Numbered from the stretch's first letter, positions 48,877-58,204 are shown. The stretch: DNA of 64,000 nucleotides from Bacillota bacterium (GCA_023402075.1 JAEXCS010000046.1:1-64000), one strand, 5' to 3'. A program made the numbers and translations. The notes: generated by a model from the sequence alone, not told the origin.

Positions 48877-49794
48877 TTATTTAGGCGGCTCGCCCCGCAG
48901 CTCTCTTGCCAGCCCCGTCAGCTTGCGCAGACGGTGGTTCAGACAGGATTTCGTCACCGGCGGGTCTAAACTGTCCGCCAGCTCCGAAAGGCTCAGCTCC
49001 GGTTTTTCCAGCCGGGCCAGCGCCGTTTTGCGCAGCTTGTCCGGAAGCTGCTCCAAAAGGCCCGCATCCATCAGGCGGCGAATGGCCTCCGCCTGCTCCA
49101 GCGCCGCGTCCACCGACTTGTCAAGATTTGCGTTGTCGCAATTCAGCCGTCGGTTTACGCTGTTGCGCAGGTCTTTTTCCATTTTCGCGCTCATCACGCT
49201 CATAGCTGCCACCGGCGCGCCGATCAGTGTCAAAAAGTCCTCAATCTGATCGCTCTGCTTAAAGTAGGTGATGTAGCTCCCGTTGCGGCTCAGGCTCTTG
49301 GGTGGAAAGCCGTTGTCCCGCAGCAATGCTTCCAGCTCCCGGCTCACCTGCAAATGAGAAGTCGCCAGCTCCAGATGATACCGCTTCAGCGGGTCCGTAA
49401 CACTTCCCCCGGCAAAAAACACGCCCCGCAGAAACGAAGCCCGGCAGCACTCCTCCTCCAGCAGACCAAAGTTGATGTGCAGCACCATGTTCTGCTCCGG
49501 CGAAAAGCCCAGTGCGTCAATAATCCCGTCCAGCTTGCTGCGTTCGGTCATCTGAAACACCAATTTTCCCTGTGCGTCCAGTTCCGGCTTCCTGTCAAAC
49601 CGAATCCGAAAGGCACGATGAAACAGCCGGGGCAGCCTTGCGGCAAGGTTTGGGTTTTCCGTGACAATGCGGATTTCTCCGGAGTGAAAGGTGTTGCAGT
49701 AAAGCAGAATGCCGTAAGCCTCGGCCAAAGCACAGCAATGCTTTTGAACCTCCAGCCGGCACAGCTCGTTTTTCGCGTCATAGGAAAAGGACAT
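48877..49794 (-). CDS. whiA: DNA-binding protein WhiA
   Basis: A 305-residue protein with an N-terminal LAGLIDADG-like domain that has lost nuclease residues and a C-terminal helix-turn-helix, LSLSELADSLDPPVTKSCLNHRLRK. WhiA is needed for sporulation septation in Streptomyces and influences division and chromosome segregation in Bacillus. Opening residues SYDAKNELCRLE and the central RGVFFAGGSVTDP are conserved. GAGGTGAGCGGG precedes the ATG at 49794. It follows yvcK by 13 bp, the normal arrangement in Firmicutes. Confidence 0.95.
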   Translation of the reverse strand: MSFSYDAKNELCRLEVQKHCCALAEAYGILLYCNTFHSGEIRIVTENPNLAARLPRLFHRAFRIRFDRKPELDAQGKLVFQMTERSKLDGIIDALGFSPEQNMVLHINFGLLEEECCRASFLRGVFFAGGSVTDPLKRYHLELATSHLQVSRELEALLRDNGFPPKSLSRNGSYITYFKQSDQIEDFLTLIGAPVAAMSVMSAKMEKDLRNSVNRRLNCDNANLDKSVDAALEQAEAIRRLMDAGLLEQLPDKLRKTALARLEKPELSLSELADSLDPPVTKSCLNHRLRKLTGLARELRGEPPK

Positions 49795-49807
49795 CCCGCT
49801 CACCTCT

Positions 49808-50875
49808 TTACTCTTTTGCATGCTCCGCACGGTAAAAATCTCCCCCTGTGGCAAACCTGCCCTCCGCAATGCGGACGCTGCGCTCCGCGTGGAGCAAAAT
49901 CAGTTCCCGGGCAAGGCTTGCCGGGTCGTGGCGCACAAAGCCGTCCGCCACCGTGGCCACGGGCCGGTTGACCAGCTCCACGCCAAGGGCCGCGCACCGC
50001 TCTCTGTCGCGGCAGATAGGCTCCGCCCCTTCCTGTTCGTACCGCTGGGCAACGCTTCGGGGAATGGGCGAGGCGTTGGTCAGACATAAATCAAACAGCC
50101 CCGGCGCCGAGTGCTTGAACAGGGCCGCGATGTGGTCCGCCACGGTATAGCCCTCTGTTTCCCCCTCCTGTGTCATCACGTTGCAGACGTAGACTTTTAA
50201 TCCGTTTGCTTTCCGGATAGCATCCACAATACCGTCCACCAGCAGATTTGGAATGATGCTGGTATACAGGCTTCCCGGCCCCAGCACCACCATGTCCGCC
50301 TGTAAAATGGCTTCCACGGCCTCGGGCAAGGCAGGCGGACGCTCCGGCAGAAGCCGAACCCGGCGGATGCGGCAGTCCTGCTCTTTTTTGCAGTAAGAAA
50401 TTTTCGATTCTCCCACCACACGCACGCCGTTTTCAAACTCCGCCTCCAACTGCACGTTGGCATTGGTGACGGGCAGCACCCGCCCCGTAATTGCCAGCAC
50501 CTCGCTCATCCGGCTCACCGCCGCGTCAAAGGAGGGGGAAATGCCGTTCAGCGCCGCCAGAAACAGGTTTCCGAAGCTCTGCCCGGCAAGCACTCCCTCC
50601 GAAAAGCGATAATGTAATAGCTCCGCCATCAGCGGCTCCGTGTTGGCCAGCGCTTCAAGACAGTTGCGGATATCCCCCGGAGGCGGCATCCGCAAATCGC
50701 TGCGCAGCGCCCCGGAGCCGCCACCGTCATCCGCCACAGTGACGATGGCGGTGATATTTTCCGTATATTGCTTCAGCCCCCGAAGCATGTTGGAAAGGCC
50801 GTGTCCGCCGCCAATGACGGCAATTTTCGGTCCCCGCGCTCTGGGAGGACGGTAGAGCGTGTGTTGATTTTCCAT
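49808..50875 (-). CDS. yvcK: YvcK-type gluconeogenesis factor, UDP-GlcNAc-binding
   Basis: A 355-residue CofD-like Rossmann protein. KIAVIGGGHGLSNMLRGLK near the N-terminus and the VADDGGGSGALR loop (residues 45-60) are hallmarks. Known YvcK binds UDP-sugars, supports growth on gluconeogenic carbon and influences cell-wall synthesis. VVLGPGSLYTSIIPNLLV in the middle is also conserved. AAAGGGAAG precedes the ATG. It lies between rapZ and whiA as in Bacillus. Confidence 0.94.
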   Translation of the reverse strand: MENQHTLYRPPRARGPKIAVIGGGHGLSNMLRGLKQYTENITAIVTVADDGGGSGALRSDLRMPPPGDIRNCLEALANTEPLMAELLHYRFSEGVLAGQSFGNLFLAALNGISPSFDAAVSRMSEVLAITGRVLPVTNANVQLEAEFENGVRVVGESKISYCKKEQDCRIRRVRLLPERPPALPEAVEAILQADMVVLGPGSLYTSIIPNLLVDGIVDAIRKANGLKVYVCNVMTQEGETEGYTVADHIAALFKHSAPGLFDLCLTNASPIPRSVAQRYEQEGAEPICRDRERCAALGVELVNRPVATVADGFVRHDPASLARELILLHAERSVRIAEGRFATGGDFYRAEHAKE

Positions 50876-50899
50876 GGCTTCCCTTTCACCCCGGGCCTG

Positions 50900-51760
50900 T
50901 CAGCCCTTGGGCATGTCCCGATGATACTCCGTCACGGGGTAGCCCAACTGACGGACAAAGCCCGTCAGCGCATGGGCCACGGCCACGGAGCGGTGCCGTC
51001 CGCCGGTGCAGCCCACCGACACGGTGAGGCTGGTTTTCCCCTCCCCGGCATACAGCGGCAGTGTCAGCGCCAGCAAATCCTTCAGTTTATCGAGAAATTC
51101 TCTCGCCTGACGGAAGGAAAACACATAGCCGGAAACATCCTTGTCCAGCCCCGTCTTTTCCCGCAGTTCCTCAATATAAAATGGGTTTGGCAAAAATCGC
51201 ACGTCCAGCACCAAATCGGCCTCCAGCGGCAGACCATACTTAAATCCGAAGGAGGTCACCGCAACGGTCATCCCCGTCTTCTCGTCCTTTTCGCTGAAAA
51301 GACGCAGAAGCTCGGCCCGAAGCTGCGCAGTAGACAGGCTGCTGGTATCAATCACATAGTCCGCCTGCTCCTTCACGGGACGCATTACCTCAATTTCACG
51401 GCGAACCGCTTCTTCCAGCGTGTCCGTCCCCCCGCTGAGGGGATGACGGCGGCGCGTCTCCTTATACCGCTTGATAACTGCCTCCGGCGAAGCCTGCAAA
51501 AACAGCATTCTGCACACGCCGCCCATACCCCGCAGTTTTTCCAGTACGTCGAACAGTTCGGTAAAAGAGTCCGAGGTCCGCACATCATACACCAGCGCCA
51601 CCCGGTCATACCGTCCGTTGCCCCCCGCGCAGAATTCCGCAAATTTCAAAATCATGGCCGCAGGCATATTGTCCACGATATAAAAGCCCAAGTCCTCCAA
51701 AAAGGAGGCGGCCTTGCTCTTCCCTGCCCCGGACAGGCCGGAAATAATCAAAATTTCCAT
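50900..51760 (-). CDS. rapZ: RNase adapter/nucleotide-binding protein RapZ
   Basis: A 286-residue P-loop protein. The Walker A motif GLSGAGKSK and the following DLGFYIVDNMPA are typical, and the C-terminal half holds SVGCTGGRHRSVAVA, the phosphate-binding loop of the second domain. In enteric bacteria RapZ guides decay of GlmZ; in Firmicutes YvcJ has GTPase activity and affects competence. Its neighbour order hprK-rapZ-yvcK-whiA links it to carbon and cell-wall control. The ATG at 51760 is chosen for its match to the Walker A position and a preceding GGGTG. Confidence 0.94.
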   Translation of the reverse strand: MEILIISGLSGAGKSKAASFLEDLGFYIVDNMPAAMILKFAEFCAGGNGRYDRVALVYDVRTSDSFTELFDVLEKLRGMGGVCRMLFLQASPEAVIKRYKETRRRHPLSGGTDTLEEAVRREIEVMRPVKEQADYVIDTSSLSTAQLRAELLRLFSEKDEKTGMTVAVTSFGFKYGLPLEADLVLDVRFLPNPFYIEELREKTGLDKDVSGYVFSFRQAREFLDKLKDLLALTLPLYAGEGKTSLTVSVGCTGGRHRSVAVAHALTGFVRQLGYPVTEYHRDMPKG

Positions 51761-51792
51761 GCAATCACCCGCTTCTCTCTCCCGCGCGGCAC

Positions 51793-52713
51793 TCACCGCA
51801 CAATTTTAACCTCCGGTTCCAGCCGAATGCTGGAAAGTTCCTCCACCCGCTCCTGAATCTGACGAATCAGCTCCGTCACGTCGGCAAAGGTGGCGTTCCC
51901 CCGGTTGACCACAAAGCCCGCGTGCTTCTCGCTTACCTGCGCGCCGCCGACTCGCAGTCCCTTCAAGCCGCATTGGTCAATCAGCGTCCCCGCGTAAGCG
52001 CCCACCGGACGCTTAAAGGTGCTTCCCGCGCTGGGCAGTTCCAAGGGCTGGCTGGCCCTGCGTCTTCCTTTCAAGTCGTCCATCCTCGCCCGTATTTGGG
52101 CCGGGTCGCCGGGCGACAGGCGGAAGACGGCGTATAAAACCACCCAGTCCGGGTGGTCGGTCAGCACGCTGTGGCGATAGCCAAAGCCCAGTTCCTCCGC
52201 CGAGAGGTACTTCACGCCCTCCTTCGGGTCCAGCAGAGCAGCTCCGGCCACCACCTGCTTCATCTCCCCGCCGTAGGCCCCGGCGTTCATGCATAAGGCG
52301 CCCCCCACTGCACCGGGGATTCCGTGGGCAAACTCCAATCCCGTAAGGCCCTGCTTTTGCGCAAAGTCCGCCAGCCGCGCCAGAGACGTTCCTGCCTCGG
52401 CCATCAGTTCGTTTTCTCCCGCTCCCAGCTCCAGCCGGTTCAGCCCGGCAGTGGTGTCAATCACCAGCCGGTTCAGCCCTTCATCAGGCACCAGCAGATT
52501 TGTTCCGTTTCCCATCACCAGCGGCCGCGCGCCGCAGCTTAGAGCAAAGTCACACAGCAGCACCATCTGCTCCCCACTGCGGGGAAAGGCCATGCGCCTT
52601 GCCGGTCCGCCGATGTGAAAGGAGGTGTGGCGGCTCATCGCCTCATCGTTTTTTATTGTAAGGTCCGGCAGATAGTCCGCCGCCCATTTGTCCAGCTCTT
52701 CCGCCCAATCCAT
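51793..52713 (-). CDS. murB: UDP-N-acetylenolpyruvoylglucosamine reductase MurB
   Basis: A 306-residue flavoenzyme that reduces enolpyruvyl-UDP-GlcNAc to UDP-MurNAc with NADPH, in peptidoglycan synthesis. FAD-binding VMGNGTNLLVPDEGLN, the glycine block EFAHGIPGAVGGALCMNAG, and the catalytic serine in SAGSTFKRP are visible. SEKHAGFVVNRGNATFADV near the C-terminus supplies the catalytic Glu. The arrangement matches type II MurB. The ATG at 52713 follows GGAGCCGT. Gap to rapZ is 32 bp, so it is co-transcribed with it. Confidence 0.95.
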   Translation of the reverse strand: MDWAEELDKWAADYLPDLTIKNDEAMSRHTSFHIGGPARRMAFPRSGEQMVLLCDFALSCGARPLVMGNGTNLLVPDEGLNRLVIDTTAGLNRLELGAGENELMAEAGTSLARLADFAQKQGLTGLEFAHGIPGAVGGALCMNAGAYGGEMKQVVAGAALLDPKEGVKYLSAEELGFGYRHSVLTDHPDWVVLYAVFRLSPGDPAQIRARMDDLKGRRRASQPLELPSAGSTFKRPVGAYAGTLIDQCGLKGLRVGGAQVSEKHAGFVVNRGNATFADVTELIRQIQERVEELSSIRLEPEVKIVR

Positions 52714-52732
52714 ACGGCTCCCCCTCAAAAAT

Positions 52733-53674
52733 TCAGATTACCCGGCCCAGCAGCGCCGCGCCAATCATTCCCGCATCGTTGCCAAGCTCAGCCCGGACCA
52801 CGGATACCTTTCCGCCGCAGCGGGCGGCATAGCTCTCCCGGTTCACAATTTCCCGCAAAGGAGCAAGCAGAAGCTCCTCCTCCGCCTCTCCGATTCCGCC
52901 GCCGATGGCAAGCACCTCCGGCTGCAAAATGTTCAGAAGGTTTACAATCCCCGCCGCCAGATATGAAACAAAGGTTCCGCACAGCGCCTTCGCCGACTTG
53001 TCGTCCCGCAGGGCTGCCCCAAAGACCGTCCTGCCGGTGACATTGGTTCCGCCACCGGATTCCGCCCACAAAAGGCTGGCTCTATCCCGTTCCATGGTTT
53101 CTCTCGTCATGCGAATCAGGCCGGTGGCAGAGGCGTATGTCTCCCAGCAGCCCCGCCGCCCGCAGGAGCAGGGTACGCCGTCCTTCTCTACCACCATATG
53201 CCCCACCTCGCCCGCCATTCCTCCGGCAGAGTAGAGCTTCCCGTTCAAAATAAAGCCGCCGCCGATGCCGGTGCCAAGAGTCACCACGGCAAAATTTTTT
53301 GTTCCCCGCCCCGCGCCGCAAAAATATTCGCCCACGGCGGCGCAGTTGGCGTCGTTCTCCAGCAGCACGGGAACGTCCAGATAGCTCCGGAATAGCTGGG
53401 CAAGCGGGACGTTTTTCATGGGAATATTGCAGGTGTAAAGCACCTGCCCCGCCATAGCCGCACCCGGAATGCCCATGCCCACATATTCAAGGCTTTCCGG
53501 ATTTACGCCCCCATCCCGGGCCGCCTGCACGGCCAGAGACGCAAGCGTTTTTGCAAAACCCTCGTCTCCTTGGAATTCACCCAGCGGAATTTTGCGCACA
53601 GCCAGCAGGCGGCCCGTTTCATCCACAAGACCGGCCCGCAGGTTTGTTCCGCCCACGTCCACACCAATGTGCAT
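52733..53674 (-). CDS. ROK-family glucokinase
   Basis: A 313-residue sugar kinase. The ATP/phosphate motif GVDVGGTNLRAGLVD opens the protein, VLLENDANCAAVGEYFCGAG contains the catalytic aspartate, and GEVGHMVVE plus the CSCGRRGCWE zinc finger complete the ROK signature. Glucose phosphorylation is the likely reaction; N-acetylmannosamine kinase is another possible activity of this family. The start at 53674 lies 1 bp after the hprK stop. Placement beside hprK suggests a role in glucose sensing and carbon-catabolite control. Confidence 0.93.
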   Translation of the reverse strand: MHIGVDVGGTNLRAGLVDETGRLLAVRKIPLGEFQGDEGFAKTLASLAVQAARDGGVNPESLEYVGMGIPGAAMAGQVLYTCNIPMKNVPLAQLFRSYLDVPVLLENDANCAAVGEYFCGAGRGTKNFAVVTLGTGIGGGFILNGKLYSAGGMAGEVGHMVVEKDGVPCSCGRRGCWETYASATGLIRMTRETMERDRASLLWAESGGGTNVTGRTVFGAALRDDKSAKALCGTFVSYLAAGIVNLLNILQPEVLAIGGGIGEAEEELLLAPLREIVNRESYAARCGGKVSVVRAELGNDAGMIGAALLGRVI

Positions 53675-53675
53675 C

Positions 53676-54608
53676 TTACTGCGCTCCCCGGTCCGCCCGT
53701 TCATCCACCCGACGGACCAACTCCTCCGCCGCATTGTAGCCGAAGCGGCGGTGACGATTGTTCATGGCCGCCACCTCCACAATGCTGGCCAGATTCCGTC
53801 CGGGCCGCACGGGGATGTTGACACAGGGCACTTGCAAATCCAGAATTTCCAGATAGTGATCCTCCAGCCCCAGCCGGTCGTAAACCCGGCTGCTGTCCCA
53901 CTGCTCCAGCTCCACCACCAAATCAATCTGGGCCTCTTCCTTGATTGCCCGCATTCCAAACAGCTGCCGCACATCGATTACGCCGATGCCCCGCAGTTCA
54001 ATGTAATGCCGGATCATTTCCGGCGCCGTGCCAATCAGCTCGTTGGAAATGCGCCGAATGTCCACAGAATCGTCTGCCACCAGCCGGTGTCCCCGCATAA
54101 TCAGCTCGATAGCCGTCTCGCTCTTTCCAATGCCGGAGTCCCCGGTAAGCAGAATCCCCTCACCGTACACGTCCATCAAAACGCCGTGCCGCCCGATGCA
54201 GGGGGCCAGTCGGCGATTGAGAAACTCAATGGCGTGGGAGGTAAACTCCACCGTGGTTTCCGAGGTGCGCAGCAGCGTCCGTTCATATTCCCGGGCGCTT
54301 TCCTCGCACTCCGGAAAACAATCAAGATTCCGGGAAATCACCAGCGCCGGAATGTCGTAAAGAAACAGGTCGTCAAATGCCTTTTTCCGCTCCTGTGCGC
54401 TCAGGCCCTTCAGATACATGACCTCCGCCTTGCCGATTACCTGAAGGCGGCGGGGGTCAAAATAATCATAGAAGCCCAAAAATTGAAGTCCCGGCCGGTT
54501 CACGTCCGTAATGGTAAGAACCGCCTCTTCGTAATCGCTTCCCCGATTGATCAGCTGCAAATCAAAGGCAGCCGCAAACTCCGTCATTTTCAGTCCGTTC
54601 GCCGTCAT
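53676..54608 (-). CDS. hprK: HPr kinase/phosphorylase
   Basis: A 310-residue bifunctional enzyme that phosphorylates HPr on Ser46 when glycolytic intermediates are high, and reverses it, thus controlling CcpA-dependent repression. Walker A is GDSGIGKSE, next to the HPrK signature, and LVADDSVDIRR gives the catalytic aspartates. GIGVIDVRQLFG and the C-terminal LASIVEVAAMNNRHR are conserved. GGAGAC precedes the ATG at 54608; a more distal start fourteen codons up has no good site. It is the first gene of the long hprK-to-dnaE run. Confidence 0.95.
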   Translation of the reverse strand: MTANGLKMTEFAAAFDLQLINRGSDYEEAVLTITDVNRPGLQFLGFYDYFDPRRLQVIGKAEVMYLKGLSAQERKKAFDDLFLYDIPALVISRNLDCFPECEESAREYERTLLRTSETTVEFTSHAIEFLNRRLAPCIGRHGVLMDVYGEGILLTGDSGIGKSETAIELIMRGHRLVADDSVDIRRISNELIGTAPEMIRHYIELRGIGVIDVRQLFGMRAIKEEAQIDLVVELEQWDSSRVYDRLGLEDHYLEILDLQVPCVNIPVRPGRNLASIVEVAAMNNRHRRFGYNAAEELVRRVDERADRGAQ

Positions 54609-54729
54609 AAGCGCCAGTCTCCTTCCGGGGCGGCCGTCAGGCGCCACCCTTCGGTGTTTTCAGTTCGCAGACGCACAGCGCCGCGGCGGTATCAATTGGT
54701 ATTTTTATCATAACCGCTTTTTGCCTTTT

Positions 54730-54758
54730 ATTATAACGTATATGCCTGTTTTTCGCAA
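54730..54758 (-). promoter_or_regulatory. Promoter of the hprK operon
   Basis: TTGCGA (54753-54758) and a perfect TATAAT (54730-54735) with 17-bp spacing on the minus strand; leader of about 115 nt. Confidence 0.7.
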
Positions 54759-54815
54759 CTGTTTCACCCGGGCCGCCCCTGTTTAATATTTTTGAATATT
54801 TTTTAAGATTTCCCC

Positions 54816-54844
54816 TTGCTTTTTATGTTTTCATCTGTTAAAAT
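54816..54844 (+). promoter_or_regulatory. Promoter of rpmB
   Basis: TTGCTT (54816-54821) and TAAAAT (54839-54844) with 17-bp spacing, about 60 bp before the start codon. Confidence 0.6.
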
Positions 54845-54901
54845 ATCGTTTGTGCCTGTGAAGAGCAGGTTTGATTTCCCAACAGCAAGGAGGTGCAACG
54901 G

Positions 54902-55090
54902 ATGGCTAAGTGCGAATTTTGCGATAAGGGTGTCACCTTCGGAATTCAGGTGTCTCACTCCCACAGACGTTCCAATCGTCCCTGGAAGCCCAACGTAAAG
55001 CGTGTCAAAGCAGTTGTGAACGGTACGCCGCGCCATGTATATGTTTGTACCCGGTGTCTGCGTTCCGGCAAAGTTACCAGAGCGGTCTGA
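54902..55090 (+). CDS. rpmB: Ribosomal protein L28
   Basis: A 62-residue 50S subunit protein. It is the zinc-binding form, with CEFC near the start and CTRC near the end making the ribbon. SHSHRRSNRPWKPNVK is the conserved rRNA-binding stretch. The ATG at 54902 follows AAGGAGGTGCAACGG; an ATG three codons upstream lies within that site. Monocistronic, ended by a terminator. Zinc-free L28 paralogues are used in zinc starvation elsewhere; none is in this window. Confidence 0.96.
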   Translation: MAKCEFCDKGVTFGIQVSHSHRRSNRPWKPNVKRVKAVVNGTPRHVYVCTRCLRSGKVTRAV

Positions 55091-55100
55091 TATGAGAACT

Positions 55101-55135
55101 AACTCCCGAACCAAACTGTTCGGGAGTTATTTTTT
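55101..55135 (+). terminator. Terminator after rpmB
   Basis: AACTCCCGAAC (55101-55111) pairs with GTTCGGGAGTT (55118-55128), followed by A then six T's. Confidence 0.87.
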
Positions 55136-55151
55136 ATAGTCTTAAAAATGT

Positions 55152-55184
55152 TGTGACCACGGGCAATGTTTGTCCGCGGTCACA
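55152..55184 (-). terminator. Terminator after gpsA
   Basis: TGTGACCACGG (55152-55162) pairs with CCGCGGTCACA (55174-55184) with one mismatch. A T-run lies on both sides in the respective directions, so it works both ways; on the minus strand it ends the der-plsY-gpsA operon. Confidence 0.75.
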
Positions 55185-55197
55185 TTTTTACTGTATA

Positions 55198-56199
55198 TTA
55201 CATCCAGTCGTAGCCCAGCTCGTCTTTTTTGGAGCGGCCCATCAGCTCCGCCACCACATCCCGGACGTCCCTGCCCCGGTAAAGTATCTGATAGGCGCGG
55301 TCACAGATGGGCATTTCCACTCCGGCCCGCTGACTCAGCTGATGGACGCTTTCGGCGGCATAGTAGCCCTCCACCACAGCGCCCACCGCTTCCATGGCCT
55401 CCTCGGCGGTCTTTCCCTGGCCGATGAGGATACCCGCCCGGCGGTTTCGGGAGTGCATGGAGGTGCAGGTGACAATTAAATCTCCCATCCCAGCAAGGCC
55501 CGCGAAGGTCTGGCGGCGTCCTCCCAGCATCTCGCCCAGCCGGGCGATTTCCGCCATGGCCCGGGTCATGAGAAGCGCCTTGGTGTTGTCCTGATAGCCC
55601 ATTCCGTCGCAGATGCCGCAGCTTAGGGCCACCACGTTTTTCAGCGCGCCGCCCAACTCAACACCCACGATGTCCGGGCTGGTATACACCCGGAAATTTT
55701 GGTTCATAAACGCATCCTGCACCAGCTTCACGGCCTCACCATTCTCCCCTGCGGCCACACAGCCGGTGGGCAGACGAAGGCTCACTTCTTCCGCGTGGGA
55801 GGGGCCTGACAGGGCCGTCACAGGGAAGCGATCTCCCGTCTCCTCCCGCACAAGCTGGCTCATGCGCAGATTCGTATCCCGCTCAATGCCCTTGGACACG
55901 CTGACCAGCACCGTGCCCTCTTTCAGGAACGGCACAGCAGGGCGGAGATTGCTCCGCACGGCATAGGACGGCGAGGCGGACACCACAATTTCAGCCCCCT
56001 CCACGCAGCGAATTTCTCCGCTGAATTTCAGCGCGGCGGGAAGCTCCGCGTCAGGCAGAGCCGGGTTTTTTCGATTCTTTTCCATCAGCTCCGCTTTTCC
56101 CGGACTGTGGGACCAGAGGGTTACGTCGTGTCCGTTATCGCACAGCACCATGGCCAGAGCCGTACCCCAGCCGCCGCTGCCTAAAACCACTGCCTTCAT
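55198..56199 (-). CDS. gpsA: Glycerol-3-phosphate dehydrogenase (NAD(P)+) GpsA
   Basis: A 333-residue enzyme that makes sn-glycerol-3-phosphate for phospholipids. The nucleotide-binding motif VVLGSGGWGTALA opens the protein, VSVSKGIERDT and LSGPSHAEEV follow in the middle, and the catalytic lysine lies in VELGGALKNVVAL. Length is typical. The ATG at 56199 is used rather than the TTG two codons upstream. It lies 57 bp after plsY; the product is the PlsY substrate, so the operon order is biochemically sensible. Confidence 0.95.
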   Translation of the reverse strand: MKAVVLGSGGWGTALAMVLCDNGHDVTLWSHSPGKAELMEKNRKNPALPDAELPAALKFSGEIRCVEGAEIVVSASPSYAVRSNLRPAVPFLKEGTVLVSVSKGIERDTNLRMSQLVREETGDRFPVTALSGPSHAEEVSLRLPTGCVAAGENGEAVKLVQDAFMNQNFRVYTSPDIVGVELGGALKNVVALSCGICDGMGYQDNTKALLMTRAMAEIARLGEMLGGRRQTFAGLAGMGDLIVTCTSMHSRNRRAGILIGQGKTAEEAMEAVGAVVEGYYAAESVHQLSQRAGVEMPICDRAYQILYRGRDVRDVVAELMGRSKKDELGYDWM

Positions 56200-56256
56200 A
56201 TCCAAATCCCGCTTTCTGTGGAAATTTTCCGGGGCAGCGCCCCTTTGAACTGCCCG

Positions 56257-56874
56257 CTATTGCTTTCGATGGAAGCTGAACTTACTCTCCTCGCCCCGAA
56301 GCAGCCGACGGATGTTGGCCCGATGCATATAGAGAATCAGCCCACCGATGGCCGCACTCAGAATTGTCAGCACTATGTCCTGATACAAAAAAATCGTGAC
56401 CGTCGGGAAGGCAGCGGCAGCACACACGGAGCCGAGAGAGACATACCGCGTCAGCGCCGTTATCAGCAGAAATGCGCCCCAGGCAATCAGCGCCAGCCGC
56501 CAGTCGATCATAATCGCCACCGTGCCGCCGGAAAGGATGCCCTTGCCGCCCTTAAAATGGAACATACAGGGAAACATATGCCCGATCAGGCAGAACAGGC
56601 CCGCATAATACTTGCCGAACAGCGCCGTCTGCGCCTGAAAGTGCACAAAGAGCCAGCTGCCGATCAGCACCGCAAGCACCGCCTTGAGCACGTCCGTCAG
56701 AATGACCACAAAGGTCAGCGCCCCCCCAAAGGTGCGGTAAAAATTGGTCAGGCCCGCGTTGCCGCTGCCATGGGTGCGGATATCATCCTTCAGAATATAC
56801 TTGGAAACGATCACCGCCCCGTTAAAGCAGCCCAGAAAATAAGCGATTACCGCAGCCAACACATAGCTTGCCAT
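56257..56874 (-). CDS. plsY: Glycerol-3-phosphate acyltransferase PlsY
   Basis: A 205-residue membrane enzyme that acylates glycerol-3-phosphate with acyl-phosphate. Motif 1 THGSGNAGLTNFYRTFG, motif 2 GHMFPCMFHFKGGKG and motif 3 near IRRLLRGEE are present, between five hydrophobic helices. The ATG at 56874 follows GAGGAATGACGCG and lies 4 bp after the der stop. It couples to GpsA downstream in phospholipid synthesis. Confidence 0.95.
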   Translation of the reverse strand: MASYVLAAVIAYFLGCFNGAVIVSKYILKDDIRTHGSGNAGLTNFYRTFGGALTFVVILTDVLKAVLAVLIGSWLFVHFQAQTALFGKYYAGLFCLIGHMFPCMFHFKGGKGILSGGTVAIMIDWRLALIAWGAFLLITALTRYVSLGSVCAAAAFPTVTIFLYQDIVLTILSAAIGGLILYMHRANIRRLLRGEESKFSFHRKQ

Positions 56875-56878
56875 CGCG

Positions 56879-58204
56879 TCATTCCTCCCTGTCGCCCTTT
56901 TGCCGGATGGAGAGGATGATCGGCGTCCCCGACAGTCCAAACACGGCGCGAATTTGGTTTTCAAGATACCGCTGATAGGAAAAATGGAACAGGCTGGCGT
57001 CGTTGCAGAACACCACAAAATGGGGCGGGCGGATGCCCACCTGCGTCATATAGTAAATTTTCAGGCGGCGGCCCTTGTCAGAGGGGGGCTGCACCCGCGT
57101 CTGCGCGTCGGACAGGACATTATTCAGCATGCCCGTGGTGATACGCAGGGACGCCTGATTACTCACAGCCACAATCATCTCGAAAAGCTTGTTCACCCGC
57201 TGCCCCGTCAGGGCAGAGATAAACAGAATGGGTGCATAGGTCATATAGCCCAAATCCCGGCGAATGTCGGCAGTAAGGCGGTCCATGGTTTTGTCGTCCT
57301 TGTCCACCAAATCCCACTTATTCACTACGATGACTGCGGCTTTTCCTGCCTCGTGGGCCAGACCAGCCACCTTGGTGTCCTGCTCGGTCACGCCTTCGCG
57401 GCCGTCGATGAGAATGAGGCACACGTCACTGCGCTCAATAGCCATGGTGGCCCGCAAAACGCTGTACCGCTCGATATCTTCTTCCACCTTAGACCTTCTC
57501 CGCATGCCCGCCGTGTCGATAAAGATGAACTTTCCCTGCTCATTTTCAAAGGGAGAGTCGATGGCGTCCCGCGTGGTGCCCGCCACATCGCTGACGATGC
57601 TCCGCTCCTCCCCCAAAATCCGGTTTAAAAGCGAAGACTTGCCCACGTTGGGCTTGCCAATCAGCGCCACCTTGATGGAATCGGCGCCTTCCTCCTCATG
57701 CTCCTCCGCAGGGAAATGGGCCACGCAGGCGTCCAGCAGGTCGCCGGTGCCGTGACCGTGGACGGCGGAGACGGCGACGGGGTCCCCCATTCCCAGATTG
57801 TAGAATTCGTAAAAATCAGGATTCACAGCGCCGGTGGAGTCCATCTTGTTCACCGCCAGAACGATGGGCTTTCCGCTTTTAAGCAGCATATTCGCCACCT
57901 CGTGGTCCGAGGCGGTCAGTCCGGTCTTCACATCCGTCAAAAAGACGATGACCGTGGCGTGGTCGATGGCAAGCTGCGCCTGCTGGCGCATAAAGGTGAG
58001 AATCTGGTCGTCCGTCCGCGGCTCGATTCCGCCGGTGTCAATCAGTGTAAAGGTGCGGCCATTCCAGTCCGTTTCACCGTACACCCGATCCCGGGTAACG
58101 CCCGGCGTGTCCTCCACGATGGAGAGCCGACGGCCGATGAGCTTATTGAAAAGCATGGACTTGCCCACATTGGGCCGGCCCACAATAGCAACAATGGGTT
58201 TCAT
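56879..58204 (-). CDS. der: Ribosome biogenesis GTPase Der (EngA)
   Basis: A 441-residue protein with two tandem G domains and a KH-like C-terminus, needed for 50S subunit assembly. The first G1 is GRPNVGKSM, followed by DTGGI (G3) and NKMD (G4). The second G1 is GKPNVGKSS with DTAGM (G3) and NKWD (G4). The KH-like domain near LKIYYMTQVGIRPPHFVVFCND is conserved. GGGAGG precedes the ATG. Order der-plsY-gpsA is common in clostridia. Confidence 0.96.
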   Translation of the reverse strand: MKPIVAIVGRPNVGKSMLFNKLIGRRLSIVEDTPGVTRDRVYGETDWNGRTFTLIDTGGIEPRTDDQILTFMRQQAQLAIDHATVIVFLTDVKTGLTASDHEVANMLLKSGKPIVLAVNKMDSTGAVNPDFYEFYNLGMGDPVAVSAVHGHGTGDLLDACVAHFPAEEHEEEGADSIKVALIGKPNVGKSSLLNRILGEERSIVSDVAGTTRDAIDSPFENEQGKFIFIDTAGMRRRSKVEEDIERYSVLRATMAIERSDVCLILIDGREGVTEQDTKVAGLAHEAGKAAVIVVNKWDLVDKDDKTMDRLTADIRRDLGYMTYAPILFISALTGQRVNKLFEMIVAVSNQASLRITTGMLNNVLSDAQTRVQPPSDKGRRLKIYYMTQVGIRPPHFVVFCNDASLFHFSYQRYLENQIRAVFGLSGTPIILSIRQKGDREE